A DNA stretch of 64,000 nucleotides from JAJTHC01 sp044358835 (GTDB taxonomy: Bacteria; Cyanobacteriota; Vampirovibrionia; Vampirovibrionales; JAJTHC01), in NCBI GenBank assembly GCA_044358835.1, contig JBIKNF010000004.1, positions 55,643 through 119,642 of the forward strand, given 5' to 3'. The notes beneath the pieces were generated by a model. It was not told the DNA's origin. It was given only the letters and a program-made list of their open reading frames with translations, and did no database searches. The position numbers and the translations under genes are program-made. This document shows positions 24,425 to 32,732 of the stretch, in pieces. Each line of letters begins with the position of its first letter. Positions within the stretch are counted from its first letter, which is position 1.

Positions 24425-26353
24425 ACTCCGTTTGTGGTATCATAATTCTCTTAGGTTTGTTTTATTTGTGGAGTGTCCTTTTATTATGGTAGATATATTA
24501 CCTATATTTTTAGATGACAAACAGGCTGATTTTTTTACAAACACGGATAAAATCCCACCTTATTTTACGACCAAGTTTTTTTTTGATTTTATCAATAAAC
24601 AAAAAAAAATAAACACATTGTTGACAAAAAAGATTAAAGAAACCAAATGCCTTCGATTTACAGCACCCAATAAAAAAACTTCACATAGAAGAGAATTAAA
24701 AGTTCCAAACCCTTATGTATACTTACAATTAGCTCATAAAGTATCAGAACTCTACACAAAGCAACAAGATAAAGACACAGTCCCAAATTTAAAAACAGAT
24801 AAGCTCTTGAACCTTCAGTTTGAAAAAGAAAAACCTATCTTAAAAAAACATGACGTAATCAGTTCAAGGTGTTACAAGGATGTTCAAGGCTATTCTTATC
24901 ATTTAAAAATAGACATCAGTCAATTTTATCCAAGTATTTACACTCATTCAATACCATGGGCTGTTTTAGGAAAAAAGGATGCAAAGAAAAAGTATAATGA
25001 TTCGAGTCTTAAATGTGATCTATATAAGTTAGGGGATGAAATAGACAAATTACTAGAAAAGATGAATAGCAAGCAAACCAAAGGAATACCTGTTGGAGCG
25101 ACGTTATTTCATTTTGTGGCAAAGCTAATTACAGACAGAATAGATAAAGAATTTAGTGATTTTATTGAAAAAGGCAAGATAGATTGTGAGTTTAGTCATT
25201 ATGTAGATGATTACTACGTATTTTGTCATAGTGAAGCAGATGCAAATCGTCTTCTTTCTGAATTCGGAAACATTTTAAATCGCTATGAATTACATATAAA
25301 TGCTAACAAAACCCAAATTACTCATGTTGATGAATGGTCAGTTCTCCCTTTTTGGCGACCCATTATAGAAGAAGTATTAGATGTATTTAATGATTTAAAA
25401 AATGATGTTCTTTGGTCAAAATTAACCGAAAAAAGACTATTACGCTGTTTTGAAAGAATAAGGCAATTAAGAAAAGGGAAATATAAAGCAGAACAGCATT
25501 TAAATTATTTCCTTTCATCCTTATTGAGTCTTTTAGAAAAACCTTTATTAGAATATTACGCTATTCTCTTCATGAATTTTTTAATAGAAGTTTCTAAAGA
25601 TCCTCTAGAGGTTACTTTAATGTATCCACGACCTTCTTCTCCATTATTTATAAGTCTTTACCTGAGTGTTCATGACTTTCAAACACTTGTAGAGACCTTT
25701 ATTCTTCCTTTCATTATGCAATGTATTTCACTAGAACCTTCAACCATTCGATACATAGCGGAGCAAAAAACTGTTAAAATGCTCAAACCTTTCCTTCAGA
25801 ACAATGAAAAGTCTAAGAAAGTAATAAAAGCGACTCTTCAAAAAACGATAGACCGTTATTACACTCAAGAGCTGATGTGGGTATTGTATGTTTTGATTGA
25901 ATATGAGCTATTAGATATTGTTGCTAATGATAAAAATGATCTATACGAGAGACTCAAGGAATATCCTAACTCAATGGTAAAATGTTTAGTTATGGAAATT
26001 GAACTTGATCCAAATTTTTGTAGTGGTTTTGAAGAAAGTTTATTCGAGAAAACAAAATCGGACTATAAAAAATTTAAAGATGAAGATTGGAAGGATCTAT
26101 TTAAAAGTGAAGATTGGCTTTTGTACTTTTTTATGCGAGGCAAGGGACGTGAACAAAATGAGGATTTCACACTCTGCGAAACAGGCATCCCGTTAATAGA
26201 TAATTTTTTCAAAGCGACGACAGGAAACAAAACGTTTTTTGATAAAGAGGCTAAAGTTCTCAAACGAAGCTATTATGACCCACATTTTCAGAATGATGCA
26301 TCATCCTAACTAATCTTAATACCTCACCTCCCCCGCACTCCCATGGTAAGCTC
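24375..26353. mobile_element. Inserted AT-rich cassette carrying a reverse transcriptase
   Basis: A unit of about 2.0 kb lies between two identical 25-bp direct repeats. It is visibly much more AT-rich than its neighbours, with different codon use, and carries a single gene. Without one repeat and the insert, the response-regulator and cca genes would simply overlap at their 3' ends. No integrase, transposase or terminal inverted repeat was found inside. Confidence 0.75.
24486..26309 (+). CDS. Reverse transcriptase of the UG/Abi (defence-associated) type
   Basis: A 607-residue protein. RT motif A is LKIDISQFYPSIYTHSIPW (Asp143), a motif B-like stretch is TKGIPVGATLFHFVAKLI, and motif C is SHYVDDYYVF (Asp241-Asp242); INANKTQITHVDEW follows as motif D. 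After the RT core come about 300 mostly helical residues with no recognised motif, the layout of phage-defence RTs of the UG/Abi group (AbiA, AbiK and DRT systems). No maturase, endonuclease or retron msr-msd was found. ATG at 24486 follows a GGAG about 12 bases upstream; the frame extends to 24396, but that part overlaps the cca relic. The exact subclass was not determined. Confidence 0.8.
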   Translation: MVDILPIFLDDKQADFFTNTDKIPPYFTTKFFFDFINKQKKINTLLTKKIKETKCLRFTAPNKKTSHRRELKVPNPYVYLQLAHKVSELYTKQQDKDTVPNLKTDKLLNLQFEKEKPILKKHDVISSRCYKDVQGYSYHLKIDISQFYPSIYTHSIPWAVLGKKDAKKKYNDSSLKCDLYKLGDEIDKLLEKMNSKQTKGIPVGATLFHFVAKLITDRIDKEFSDFIEKGKIDCEFSHYVDDYYVFCHSEADANRLLSEFGNILNRYELHINANKTQITHVDEWSVLPFWRPIIEEVLDVFNDLKNDVLWSKLTEKRLLRCFERIRQLRKGKYKAEQHLNYFLSSLLSLLEKPLLEYYAILFMNFLIEVSKDPLEVTLMYPRPSSPLFISLYLSVHDFQTLVETFILPFIMQCISLEPSTIRYIAEQKTVKMLKPFLQNNEKSKKVIKATLQKTIDRYYTQELMWVLYVLIEYELLDIVANDKNDLYERLKEYPNSMVKCLVMEIELDPNFCSGFEESLFEKTKSDYKKFKDEDWKDLFKSEDWLLYFFMRGKGREQNEDFTLCETGIPLIDNFFKATTGNKTFFDKEAKVLKRSYYDPHFQNDASS

Positions 26354-27797
26354 ATTGCAACTGGCGAATAAAGTCTAACGCCTCTTCTTTGCTATGGATG
26401 CGTCCCAAGGCGTGGGCGTCTTTGAGTTGTGCCAAGATCTGCCCTACCCGAGGGCTCGGGGGAATCCCCAACGCCTGCATGATGCTTTCACCGTCCAACA
26501 ACGGCGGAGCCTGCCGTTGAGCCTTCCCCTGCCAATAGCGATGCAACAAATCCAGCAAGTCCGCTTGAGCCGTCGCCAAGGCTTCAGTCGTAAAGGCGTG
26601 ACCCCGTGTACTTAAGGTATCCGCCAACGCCAGCACGATGAGAAAGGGCGTGTCTTCTGCGATACGCCGAAAAAAGCGGAGCCTGCTTTTTTCACTGCTT
26701 TGCTCGTCAAACGTACAGGGGTACAAATGCCATTCCACCAAGCGACTCACCCGATGCTTCACCGCTTGGCTCAGTTTCCATTCACTCAACAAAGGGCTAA
26801 GCACGTCGACTCCCTTTTTTTCATGCCCGATGAATCGGTGCCGAAAGTTGGGTTCTACCTGCCATGTGTGCGGTTTGGCAATATCGTGAAACAGGCACGC
26901 CATTTTGACCAAGCCGTATTCGCTCGCCCCATGACTGCTGGGTTGTGTTAAGGCGTTTTGGGTGTGGGCGTCTAAAATAGGGTAAATGAGTTCAGCTTGA
27001 CGGATGAGTTCTAGGCTATGTTCCCACAACGGCAAGTGATGATGCGAATTGGGACTCACCATTTTCAGCGCTTTTAGGGGGGGGAACAACGCTTCTAAAA
27101 TGCCAGCATCCGCCATGATTTGCATCGTGGGGAAGGCGTTTTCGGCGGAAAGCAACTTAAACCACTCGACTGCCATGCGTTCTTTGGCGACGCTATGTAA
27201 GTAAGGTAGGCAGGCTTTTGCCCAGTTTAAGGTTTTGGCTTCAATTGTAGTAGGGGTTTGAGCCGTGTTTAAGCTCGCATGAAAGCGAAAGATCCGTAAA
27301 ATCCGCAAGGGATCGTCCTTAAGATTCTCAAGGCTCAAGGCTCGAATCACGCCAGCGTCTAAATCCGCTTGCCCCTCGTATAAATCGAGCAATTCACCGC
27401 GTTGCGTATGCACCGCTAGAGTATTGAGGCTTAAATCCCGACGCGCCAAGTCCGCTGTAATATCATCCCCTTGCACCTGAACGACATCCAAAAATAGCGG
27501 CGGGCGTTGCGTGTCTTCATGCAAGAAAACGACCCGATAAATCCCCCACGATTCATCCAACACCACCAACCGTGTATGCGGAACGGCGTCTTGCACGGCG
27601 TGAGCCACCGCTTTGGCGGACGCTCCCACAATACTCACGTCTATATCTTCAAGGGGAAAGGGCTTGTTGAGTAGTGCATCTCGAACGGCACCCCCCACGA
27701 TGTAAGCGTCTGCTCCAGCGAAGGCTTTTAGCGCCTCATTTAGGGCGACAATGCGAACATCACTTAAAAGTTGGGCGAAAACATTAGTCGGATTCAT
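26352..27797 (-). CDS. cca: tRNA nucleotidyltransferase / poly(A) polymerase family with HD domain
   Basis: Class II CCA-adding enzymes finish the 3' CCA of tRNAs, which is needed because at least the two tRNAs here lack encoded CCA. Motifs: YIVGGAVRDALLN (GG-VRD), LEDIDVSIVG (DxD metal site), LARRDLSLNTLAV (RRD) and an HD domain MACLFHDIAKPHTW...RFIGHEKKG. Length is 481 residues. The start overlaps the end of rsmE by 14 bases, so the two are probably co-translated. Its 3' end carries one copy of the RT-cassette direct repeat. Confidence 0.92.
   Translation of the reverse strand: MNPTNVFAQLLSDVRIVALNEALKAFAGADAYIVGGAVRDALLNKPFPLEDIDVSIVGASAKAVAHAVQDAVPHTRLVVLDESWGIYRVVFLHEDTQRPPLFLDVVQVQGDDITADLARRDLSLNTLAVHTQRGELLDLYEGQADLDAGVIRALSLENLKDDPLRILRIFRFHASLNTAQTPTTIEAKTLNWAKACLPYLHSVAKERMAVEWFKLLSAENAFPTMQIMADAGILEALFPPLKALKMVSPNSHHHLPLWEHSLELIRQAELIYPILDAHTQNALTQPSSHGASEYGLVKMACLFHDIAKPHTWQVEPNFRHRFIGHEKKGVDVLSPLLSEWKLSQAVKHRVSRLVEWHLYPCTFDEQSSEKSRLRFFRRIAEDTPFLIVLALADTLSTRGHAFTTEALATAQADLLDLLHRYWQGKAQRQAPPLLDGESIMQALGIPPSPRVGQILAQLKDAHALGRIHSKEEALDFIRQLQ
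26354..26378. repeat. 25-bp direct repeat flanking the RT cassette, right copy
   Basis: Identical to 24350-24374. On the minus strand it is the end of the intact cca gene (LDFIRQLQ, with stop TGA beginning just outside the repeat). Confidence 0.95.
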
Positions 27798-28548
27798 GGG
27801 ATCCTCCGAGTAGTAAGAGCGTAAGCCCTGCGAGGCTGGCGGTTTCGGCTCGCAAGATGCGGTTGCCTAAGTGACACGGCACCACCTGCGGATGGCTCAT
27901 CAACGCCTCTTTTTCAGCAGGCGACCAACCCCCTTCGGCCCCCACCCACAAACCCACTTGCGAATGGGGATTCATCCCTTGTACGGCGTGGCTTAAGGGC
28001 TCGACGCTTTCGTTGTGACGTTCCACCAAGGCAACGCTTGCGGAGGGCGTTTGTGCTAAAGCATTTTGAAAGGCAAGCGGTGCGTAAACGTGCGGAATGT
28101 AGAGACTTTCGCACTGCAGGGCGGCGTCTTTGACGATGCGTTGCCAGCGTTCTTGCTTATTGGTGCCATGCCCCCCCTTGATGACGGTGAACTCACTCAA
28201 GATCGGTTGAATGGCGTAAACCCCCAGTTCGCACGCTTTTTGAAGTACAACATCCCACGCGTGTTCTTTCAGCAGGCTGGCGTAAAGCGTGACCTTTAAG
28301 GCAGGCGTTGTATTAGGCACATCCACCATTTGCACATTTTTTAAGCGGATGCTTTTCTTGTCAATGGCTTCAATTTCGGCGTAAAAAACCTGCTGGTGTT
28401 GAGCATCGACGCACGCCAGTGTGTCGGTGAGTTTGAGGCGTTGCACCGTGAGGAGATGATGCAGGGTGACCGCCTCATCAAGGGCGTGGAGGCACTCAAG
28501 CGTCCACGGGATGGGGTTATCTGGCAAGAAGAGGCGTTTGCGTGCCAT
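27784..28548 (-). CDS. rsmE: 16S rRNA (uracil1498-N3)-methyltransferase
   Basis: RsmE is a SPOUT-fold enzyme that methylates U1498 of 16S rRNA using S-adenosylmethionine. Landmarks are QPILSEFTVIKGG, LWVGAEGGWSPAEKEALM (usual form VGPEGGFSxxE) and LGNRILRAETASLAGLTLLL (the knot). At 254 residues it has normal length. It is the first gene of the rsmE-cca pair. An AAGGA site precedes the ATG at the expected distance. Confidence 0.93.
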   Translation of the reverse strand: MARKRLFLPDNPIPWTLECLHALDEAVTLHHLLTVQRLKLTDTLACVDAQHQQVFYAEIEAIDKKSIRLKNVQMVDVPNTTPALKVTLYASLLKEHAWDVVLQKACELGVYAIQPILSEFTVIKGGHGTNKQERWQRIVKDAALQCESLYIPHVYAPLAFQNALAQTPSASVALVERHNESVEPLSHAVQGMNPHSQVGLWVGAEGGWSPAEKEALMSHPQVVPCHLGNRILRAETASLAGLTLLLLGGSHESD

Positions 28549-28574
28549 GGGGGGTATCCTTTTAAGAAACGTCG

Positions 28575-28726
28575 TAATACCAATTAAACGATTAAATAGC
28601 GTCTGTCGTCTTCGTTGTCGCTCAGGTTCTCGATGTGCTTATGTACGTTTATGTACACTTCACCCATCTGCGAGTCTAGGCTCCTAGAATCCACCTATAC
28701 GCTCTTCAGTCGTTTAAATGGTATAA
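28575..28726. repeat. 152-bp MITE-like element with 19-bp terminal inverted repeats
   Basis: The left end TAATACCAATTAAACGATT and the complement of the right end, TTATACCATTTAAACGACT, agree at 16 of 19 positions. There is no ORF inside. The right end forms the last codons and stop of prmA (TYTI-stop). The interior (CTTCGTTGTCGC...TTATGTACGT) is related to 55776-55845 read in reverse. End motifs occur alone at 2883 and 44722. It may be a non-autonomous repeat or a bidirectional terminator family. Confidence 0.6.
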
Positions 28727-29631
28727 GTGGCTTCAAGGGCGAACCACTGATTCATTTGATGCCGTTTGAAGTCGACAAAGCCATACGATTCTAACGCTTT
28801 TTCAAGATCATCGCAACTTTTTTCAATCAAGCCTGAACACAACAGCGTCGCTTGCGGAACCAAATGTTGGGTAATGCTCGGTAACAATTCTATAATCACA
28901 GGGCCGAGAATGTTCACCAGCATCACAGGGTAGCGAGCATGGACGTCTTCAACAGTGGACAAGTTTTGAATCGGGGTCGCCTCAAATCGTGTGACCGTAT
29001 CCACCGAGTTCAAACGAGCGTTTTCTTCAGAAACCACAATCGCTTGATCATCAATATCCAAGCCCAACACGTCGATCGCTCCTAGTTTTGCGGCGTAAAT
29101 GGCTAAAATGCCTGATCCACAGCCCAAATCTATGAGTCGTTTGCCTGCCAGTGAGCGTCGTTCATGCAAGGCATAGACCTGTTGAAGCATCAGCCGTGTG
29201 GTTTCATGCGCACCTGTGCCGAAGGCGGAACCCGGATCTAAATCCAGCACGACTTCCCCCACTTGAGGCGCATGCGTCTTCCAGCTGGGGCAAATCGTCA
29301 AGACCCCTTCAATCACAGGATCCACATCCCAAAAGGCTTTCCACGCTTCCGCCCAATCGGCTTCTTCGATGGTGTTGATCGTGATTTCTGGCGTAAAATT
29401 AAGGAGCTCATCCGCATTAAGAATCTGTGTCAAGGCGTCTTTGACCCACGCTTGACGGCTAAAAACGGCAACCGCATAGGGTTGTTCGACAAAATCGGCG
29501 TCATCCTTATAACGCAACATCACCGAATCGACATCAGGGATGCCCAAGCAGAGTTCACTGGCATAATGGCAGAGTTCTTGCGGGCAGTCAAAATCAAACG
29601 CGTAAGTGAGGGGTGAGCTTGTCGCGGTCAT
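28714..29631 (-). CDS. prmA: Ribosomal protein L11 methyltransferase
   Basis: PrmA methylates ribosomal protein L11. It has an N-terminal substrate-binding domain and a SAM-binding core: DPGSAFGTGAHETTRLMLQ, RLIDLGCGSGILAIYAAKLGA, VLGLDIDDQAIVVSEENARLN and VNILGPVIIELLP (motif NILA/NIL). It lies downstream of rplA and rplK, so the enzyme and its substrate are neighbours. The frame is open to 29697, but ATG at 29631 has AAGGAAA at good spacing. The last codons fall inside the MITE-like repeat. The product is 305 residues. Confidence 0.93.
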   Translation of the reverse strand: MTATSSPLTYAFDFDCPQELCHYASELCLGIPDVDSVMLRYKDDADFVEQPYAVAVFSRQAWVKDALTQILNADELLNFTPEITINTIEEADWAEAWKAFWDVDPVIEGVLTICPSWKTHAPQVGEVVLDLDPGSAFGTGAHETTRLMLQQVYALHERRSLAGKRLIDLGCGSGILAIYAAKLGAIDVLGLDIDDQAIVVSEENARLNSVDTVTRFEATPIQNLSTVEDVHARYPVMLVNILGPVIIELLPSITQHLVPQATLLCSGLIEKSCDDLEKALESYGFVDFKRHQMNQWFALEATYTI

Positions 29632-29663
29632 GGGGATTTCCTTAAAATTGAGTATTTTATACA

Positions 29664-29694
29664 AAAGGAGGCTTTTAAAAAAGAAGCCTCCTTT
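29664..29694 (-). terminator. Intrinsic terminator after rplA
   Basis: AAGCCTCCTTT (29684-29694) pairs perfectly with AAAGGAGGCTT (29664-29674), followed on the minus strand by TTTTGTATA. It separates rplK-rplA from prmA. Confidence 0.7.
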
Positions 29695-29759
29695 CAATAA
29701 AATAAACTAAAAGAATTAAGCAGGCGTTAGACTATTCTAGGCAACGCATGGTCATTGCT

Positions 29760-30491
29760 TTAGCCCGCGACCGCTTTGGCTTCGGCAGCAATCAACGCCG
29801 CATCGATTTTCAAGCTAGGCCCTTGTGTGGAAGTCAGGTAGACGGACTTAATGTAAGTGCCTTTCGCCGCAGCGGGCTTGGCACGAACAATCGTGTCATA
29901 CAACGTCAACATGTTGTTGACGAGTTGCGCTTGCGTAAAATCACGCTTGCCCACACCCACGTGAACCACGCCTTGTTTGTCAGGGCGGATTTCAACACGT
30001 CCTGATTTAACGGCTTGCACGGCTTCTTTAATGTTGGCGGTAACGGTTCCGCTTTTAGGGTTAGGCATGAGGCCTTTAGGCCCTAAAACACGACCAATAC
30101 GACCCACTTGAGCCATCATGTCTGGGGTGGCAATCAATACATCAAAGTCAAAAAAGTTTTCGTTTTGAATGCGTTCCAACAATTCTTCCGAACCATAAAA
30201 ATCAGCTCCCGCTTCTTTGGCTTCGCTGACTTTTTCGCCTTTGGCAATAACCGCCACACGAACGGTTTTGCCTGTGCCTTCAGGCAACACAACGGTGGTA
30301 CGGACTTGTTGATCCGCATGCTTCATGTTAATGCCTAAGCGAACGTGTAGTTCGACAGATTCATTGTACTTGCTGACTTCCTTCAGTACAGACTGAAGTG
30401 TTGCCACTCCCTCATGAAGCGAGGTAGGTTGTTGAACGCCTGAAAGGATTTCATCCATTTTCGCTTGGCGTTTTGTTTTTTTCGTAGCCAT
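29760..30491 (-). CDS. rplA: 50S ribosomal protein L1
   Basis: L1 binds 23S rRNA at the mobile L1 stalk and can repress its own mRNA. Family segments are VELHVRLGINMKHADQQVRTTVVLPEGTGK, DVLIATPDMMAQVGRIGRVLGPKGLMPNPKSGT and ANIKEAVQAVKSGRVEIRPDKQGVVHVGVG. At 243 residues it is slightly longer than usual. It follows rplK by 77 bases. secE, nusG, rplJ and rplL, often next to these genes, are not in this window. Confidence 0.97.
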   Translation of the reverse strand: MATKKTKRQAKMDEILSGVQQPTSLHEGVATLQSVLKEVSKYNESVELHVRLGINMKHADQQVRTTVVLPEGTGKTVRVAVIAKGEKVSEAKEAGADFYGSEELLERIQNENFFDFDVLIATPDMMAQVGRIGRVLGPKGLMPNPKSGTVTANIKEAVQAVKSGRVEIRPDKQGVVHVGVGKRDFTQAQLVNNMLTLYDTIVRAKPAAAKGTYIKSVYLTSTQGPSLKIDAALIAAEAKAVAG

Positions 30492-30568
30492 GGCGTGCTA
30501 CTCCTTTACTTGTTTTGTAATATCTTTTGAAGGCTATAAAATACTTAGGGTATTGCTTAAGCGTTCAA

Positions 30569-30991
30569 TTATTCAACAACGGTAATGCCCATTGAACGAG
30601 CAGACCCACGCACTTGCATGGTGGCAGCTTCAAGGTCATTGGCGTTTAAATCACCCATTTTTGTAGCCGCAATTTCTTTGGCTTGCGCTAAAGTAATGCT
30701 TCCAACAGGTTGAAGTGGGTTTGCCGCTGCTTTTGCGACGCCTGCGGCTTTTTTAATCAAAAAGCTGGTGGGCGGCGTTTTGAGTTCAAACTCAAAGGAG
30801 CGATCTTCAAAAACCGTGATTTCAACAGGGATGATATCCCCAACACGATCCGCCGTTCTGGCGTTATATTCTTTACAAAAACCCATGATGTTCACACCAT
30901 GTTGACCTAGGGCAGGCCCAACAGGAGGTGAAGGGTTCGCTTTACCAGCCGGAAGCTGGAGTTTGATTTTACCCGTGACTTTTTTGGCCAT
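30569..30991 (-). CDS. rplK: 50S ribosomal protein L11
   Basis: L11 forms the GTPase-associated stalk base. Family segments are KVTGKIKLQLPAGKANPSPPVGPALGQHGVNIM, IPVEITVFEDRSFEFELKTPP and GSARSMGI at the C-terminus. The frame is open to 31066, but ATG at 30991 gives the canonical MAKKVTGK start and has GGAGG about 11 bases upstream. It yields 140 residues, the standard length. It is the first gene of rplK-rplA. Confidence 0.97.
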   Translation of the reverse strand: MAKKVTGKIKLQLPAGKANPSPPVGPALGQHGVNIMGFCKEYNARTADRVGDIIPVEITVFEDRSFEFELKTPPTSFLIKKAAGVAKAAANPLQPVGSITLAQAKEIAATKMGDLNANDLEAATMQVRGSARSMGITVVE

Positions 30992-31371
30992 GGTAGGGGA
31001 ATCCTCCGAATCGTAAAAGGTGGTGTGTTCATAAATGAAACACCGTGAATAAAAAGCGTGCGGCACGTTTTATACAAGAATAAAACCCGTACATCACTTC
31101 ACCCCTTAGCTTATGACAAACATAATGCCCTGCCAAGTAAAATCTCATTCTTTCGTTACACGTGGGTGCCACGCATTGTTTTGGACTCCTCTTAATACTG
31201 TAAGCTCTTCAAAAAGGGGCTTAAACAGTCCGAAAATAGTCTAGAATGAATGTATAGTATACGAAAGATAAAACGCTTTTGGTCTTAAACACTTTATTCA
31301 TGTAGAAGATAGACTGTATTTAAAAAATTCTTACGTTCAAAATGATCCCCTTAAAAAAACTGGAGTGCCTG
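30992..31371. other. Divergent intergenic region, rplK leader
   Basis: This 380-base region separates rplK (minus) from the exported hypothetical (plus). It should hold promoters for both. TATACT occurs on the minus strand near 31260 inside the dispersed motif at 31253-31286, but lacks a well-spaced -35. No secE/nusG, tRNA or recognised leader RNA was found. Confidence 0.4.
31253..31286 (-). repeat. Short dispersed intergenic motif, copy 3
   Basis: TATAGTATACGAAAGATAAA followed by ACGCTTTTGGTCTT is the reverse complement of the motif at 11406 and 55831. Here it overlaps a possible -10 for rplK. Confidence 0.45.
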
Positions 31372-32043
31372 ATGATGAACCCTACTTTTTTACGCTTAAT
31401 TTCGGCGTTACGTCCCAATCCTCGTTTTTGGTTATGGCAGGGGATCATGGTCCCTCTAGTGGCGCTTTTAGGTGGATTGTACATCGCCACAGAAGCCCAT
31501 GCGAGTGAATTTGACCAAGTGTATCATGATTACGTGGTTCAGTCGAACGCTCCTAATGCCTTTCCTCAATCCCCATCAGTTGAAAATCCGATTGCCATGC
31601 CCGCTTTGGAACTGCCCCCTTACAAAGTGCATTTTTCAAACTACGAATTCCCCACTCGATTTTTAGGCGGTAGCCCGAGCGATCCTGTCAAACTTACAGC
31701 GTTTCAAGCGTATTTGTCTTCTGCGGTCAATAGTTACGACACCATGGCCTTCACCCCTCACCTAGAAGAAGCAGACTTTCGCGTTGAAATTGAATGTACA
31801 GGGCTATTGCTTTGCTCTCGACTTCAATTAAACGTCTACGATTTGCACCGAAACTTTTTAGCTTCCATGCAATTGCCCCGTAAACGCTTGATCAATTCAG
31901 ACGCTAACCTCCAAGCCGAAGCTCACCACATTGCTGAATCGATCAACAAGCGTTTGCAAGCCTTCCCTGAAGGCGGGTATGGTAACTTTCGTGAAAAAGC
32001 AACGGGCTGCCCGATTGATCGCGTGATTAGAACAAAACCCTAG
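31372..32043 (+). CDS. Exported hypothetical protein
   Basis: A 223-residue protein not recognised by family. The N-terminus has positive charge then a hydrophobic segment (FWLWQGIMVPLVALLGGLYIATEAHASEF) ending at a plausible AHA-SE signal-peptidase site, so it is probably periplasmic. The mature part has a Pro-rich stretch and a region FTPHLEEADFRVEIECTGLLLCSRLQLNVYDLHRNF with two Cys. ATG at 31372 follows GGAG by eight bases; the frame opens earlier at 31342. It ends overlapping the next, convergent gene by 4 bases. Confidence 0.6.
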   Translation: MMNPTFLRLISALRPNPRFWLWQGIMVPLVALLGGLYIATEAHASEFDQVYHDYVVQSNAPNAFPQSPSVENPIAMPALELPPYKVHFSNYEFPTRFLGGSPSDPVKLTAFQAYLSSAVNSYDTMAFTPHLEEADFRVEIECTGLLLCSRLQLNVYDLHRNFLASMQLPRKRLINSDANLQAEAHHIAESINKRLQAFPEGGYGNFREKATGCPIDRVIRTKP

Positions 32044-32291
32044 AACAAAAAACGGCGCTCCACCGCGCGGAGCGTTTCATAATCGAGCCCCGCTTCAAGC
32101 AATTCTTCGGCGTCTAAATTAAACAGCGTAATCCACTTCATTACGCGACGCTGCATGGTAGGGCTTGCGCTTACAAAGTGTTGCAAGCATCGGCACACTT
32201 CTTCAATCGCCTGATGTCGGCTCAGCGGTTCAAGCCACTGGCGATCGTCCAGAAAAGCGTTGTAGGCGGATTGATGATGTTTGCGACCCAT
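32040..32291 (-). CDS. Hypothetical protein, 83 residues
   Basis: A small basic, Trp/Arg-rich protein (RQWLEPLSRHQAIEEVCRCLQHFVSASP...). It is predicted helical throughout, with no signal peptide or membrane segment. No family was recognised. It is convergent with and overlaps the upstream exported protein's stop. Coding status rests on the clean frame and the tight fit; an AAGG site lies close to the ATG. Confidence 0.5.
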   Translation of the reverse strand: MGRKHHQSAYNAFLDDRQWLEPLSRHQAIEEVCRCLQHFVSASPTMQRRVMKWITLFNLDAEELLEAGLDYETLRAVERRFLF

Positions 32292-32523
32292 GTCGAACCC
32301 TTTCCAAAATGCACAAACTCCCTAGAAAAGCATGGCGCTTTTCTTAAGCAGTGGGGGCGATATTTCATATTGTGTCTGATGCAAATTCACTCGTTGATTT
32401 AACGTGTTCTTATCATACGTGTGACCCTTAAAAAAACCAAGTCACATTTTGTAACAGTTTACAAGAAGTTTACTTGACCTTTTGTGAGGTGCTTACATTG
32501 TGGCGCCTTCATATAGAATCCAT

Positions 32524-32554
32524 AAAAAAAAAGCCCTCTTCGTAAAGAGAGCTT
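32524..32554 (-). terminator. Strong leftward intrinsic terminator
   Basis: The stem AAGCTCTCTTT/AAGAGGGCTT is followed on the minus strand by an unbroken run of T. It marks the end of the candidate small RNA. Confidence 0.7.
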
Positions 32555-32653
32555 AGAACCAACCAATCAATGTAAATGTTCGGCTTTTCTTGGGAGAAAA
32601 TGTATATTAGCAGGTATTAAGGATTGTGTGGGAACATCTGCATGACGACCACA
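32524..32653 (-). ncRNA. Candidate small RNA of about 130 nt
   Basis: On the minus strand, TTGCCT (32688-32683) and TACATT (32665-32660) are 17 bases apart. About 100 bases after the predicted start comes a hairpin, AAGCTCTCTTT/AAGAGGGCTT (32554-32531), followed by seven or more T residues. No gene is transcribed leftward into this terminator, so it calls for its own transcript. The only ORF inside is eight codons. No known RNA family was recognised. Confidence 0.4.
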
Positions 32654-32711
32654 AGAATAAATGTATCAATAACACAAGTAAGAGGCAAGTGCTTTATGAC
32701 GTTTTTGTGAA

Positions 32712-32732
32712 ATTGTAATAATTCGTTACAAT
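32712..32732. promoter_or_regulatory. 21-bp palindrome ATTGTAA-N7-TTACAAT, copy 2
   Basis: Same palindrome as 8635-8655, with spacer TAATTCG. It lies 84 bases before the nth start and about 25 bases upstream of the candidate small-RNA promoter on the other strand, so it could control either. Confidence 0.45.

Noticed and set aside
24375..24485. Retron msr-msd or group II intron RNA next to the RT
   Set aside because: No inverted a1/a2 repeats or domain V-like hairpin could be seen, and the RT has no maturase or endonuclease part. Part of this stretch is explained as a cca relic.
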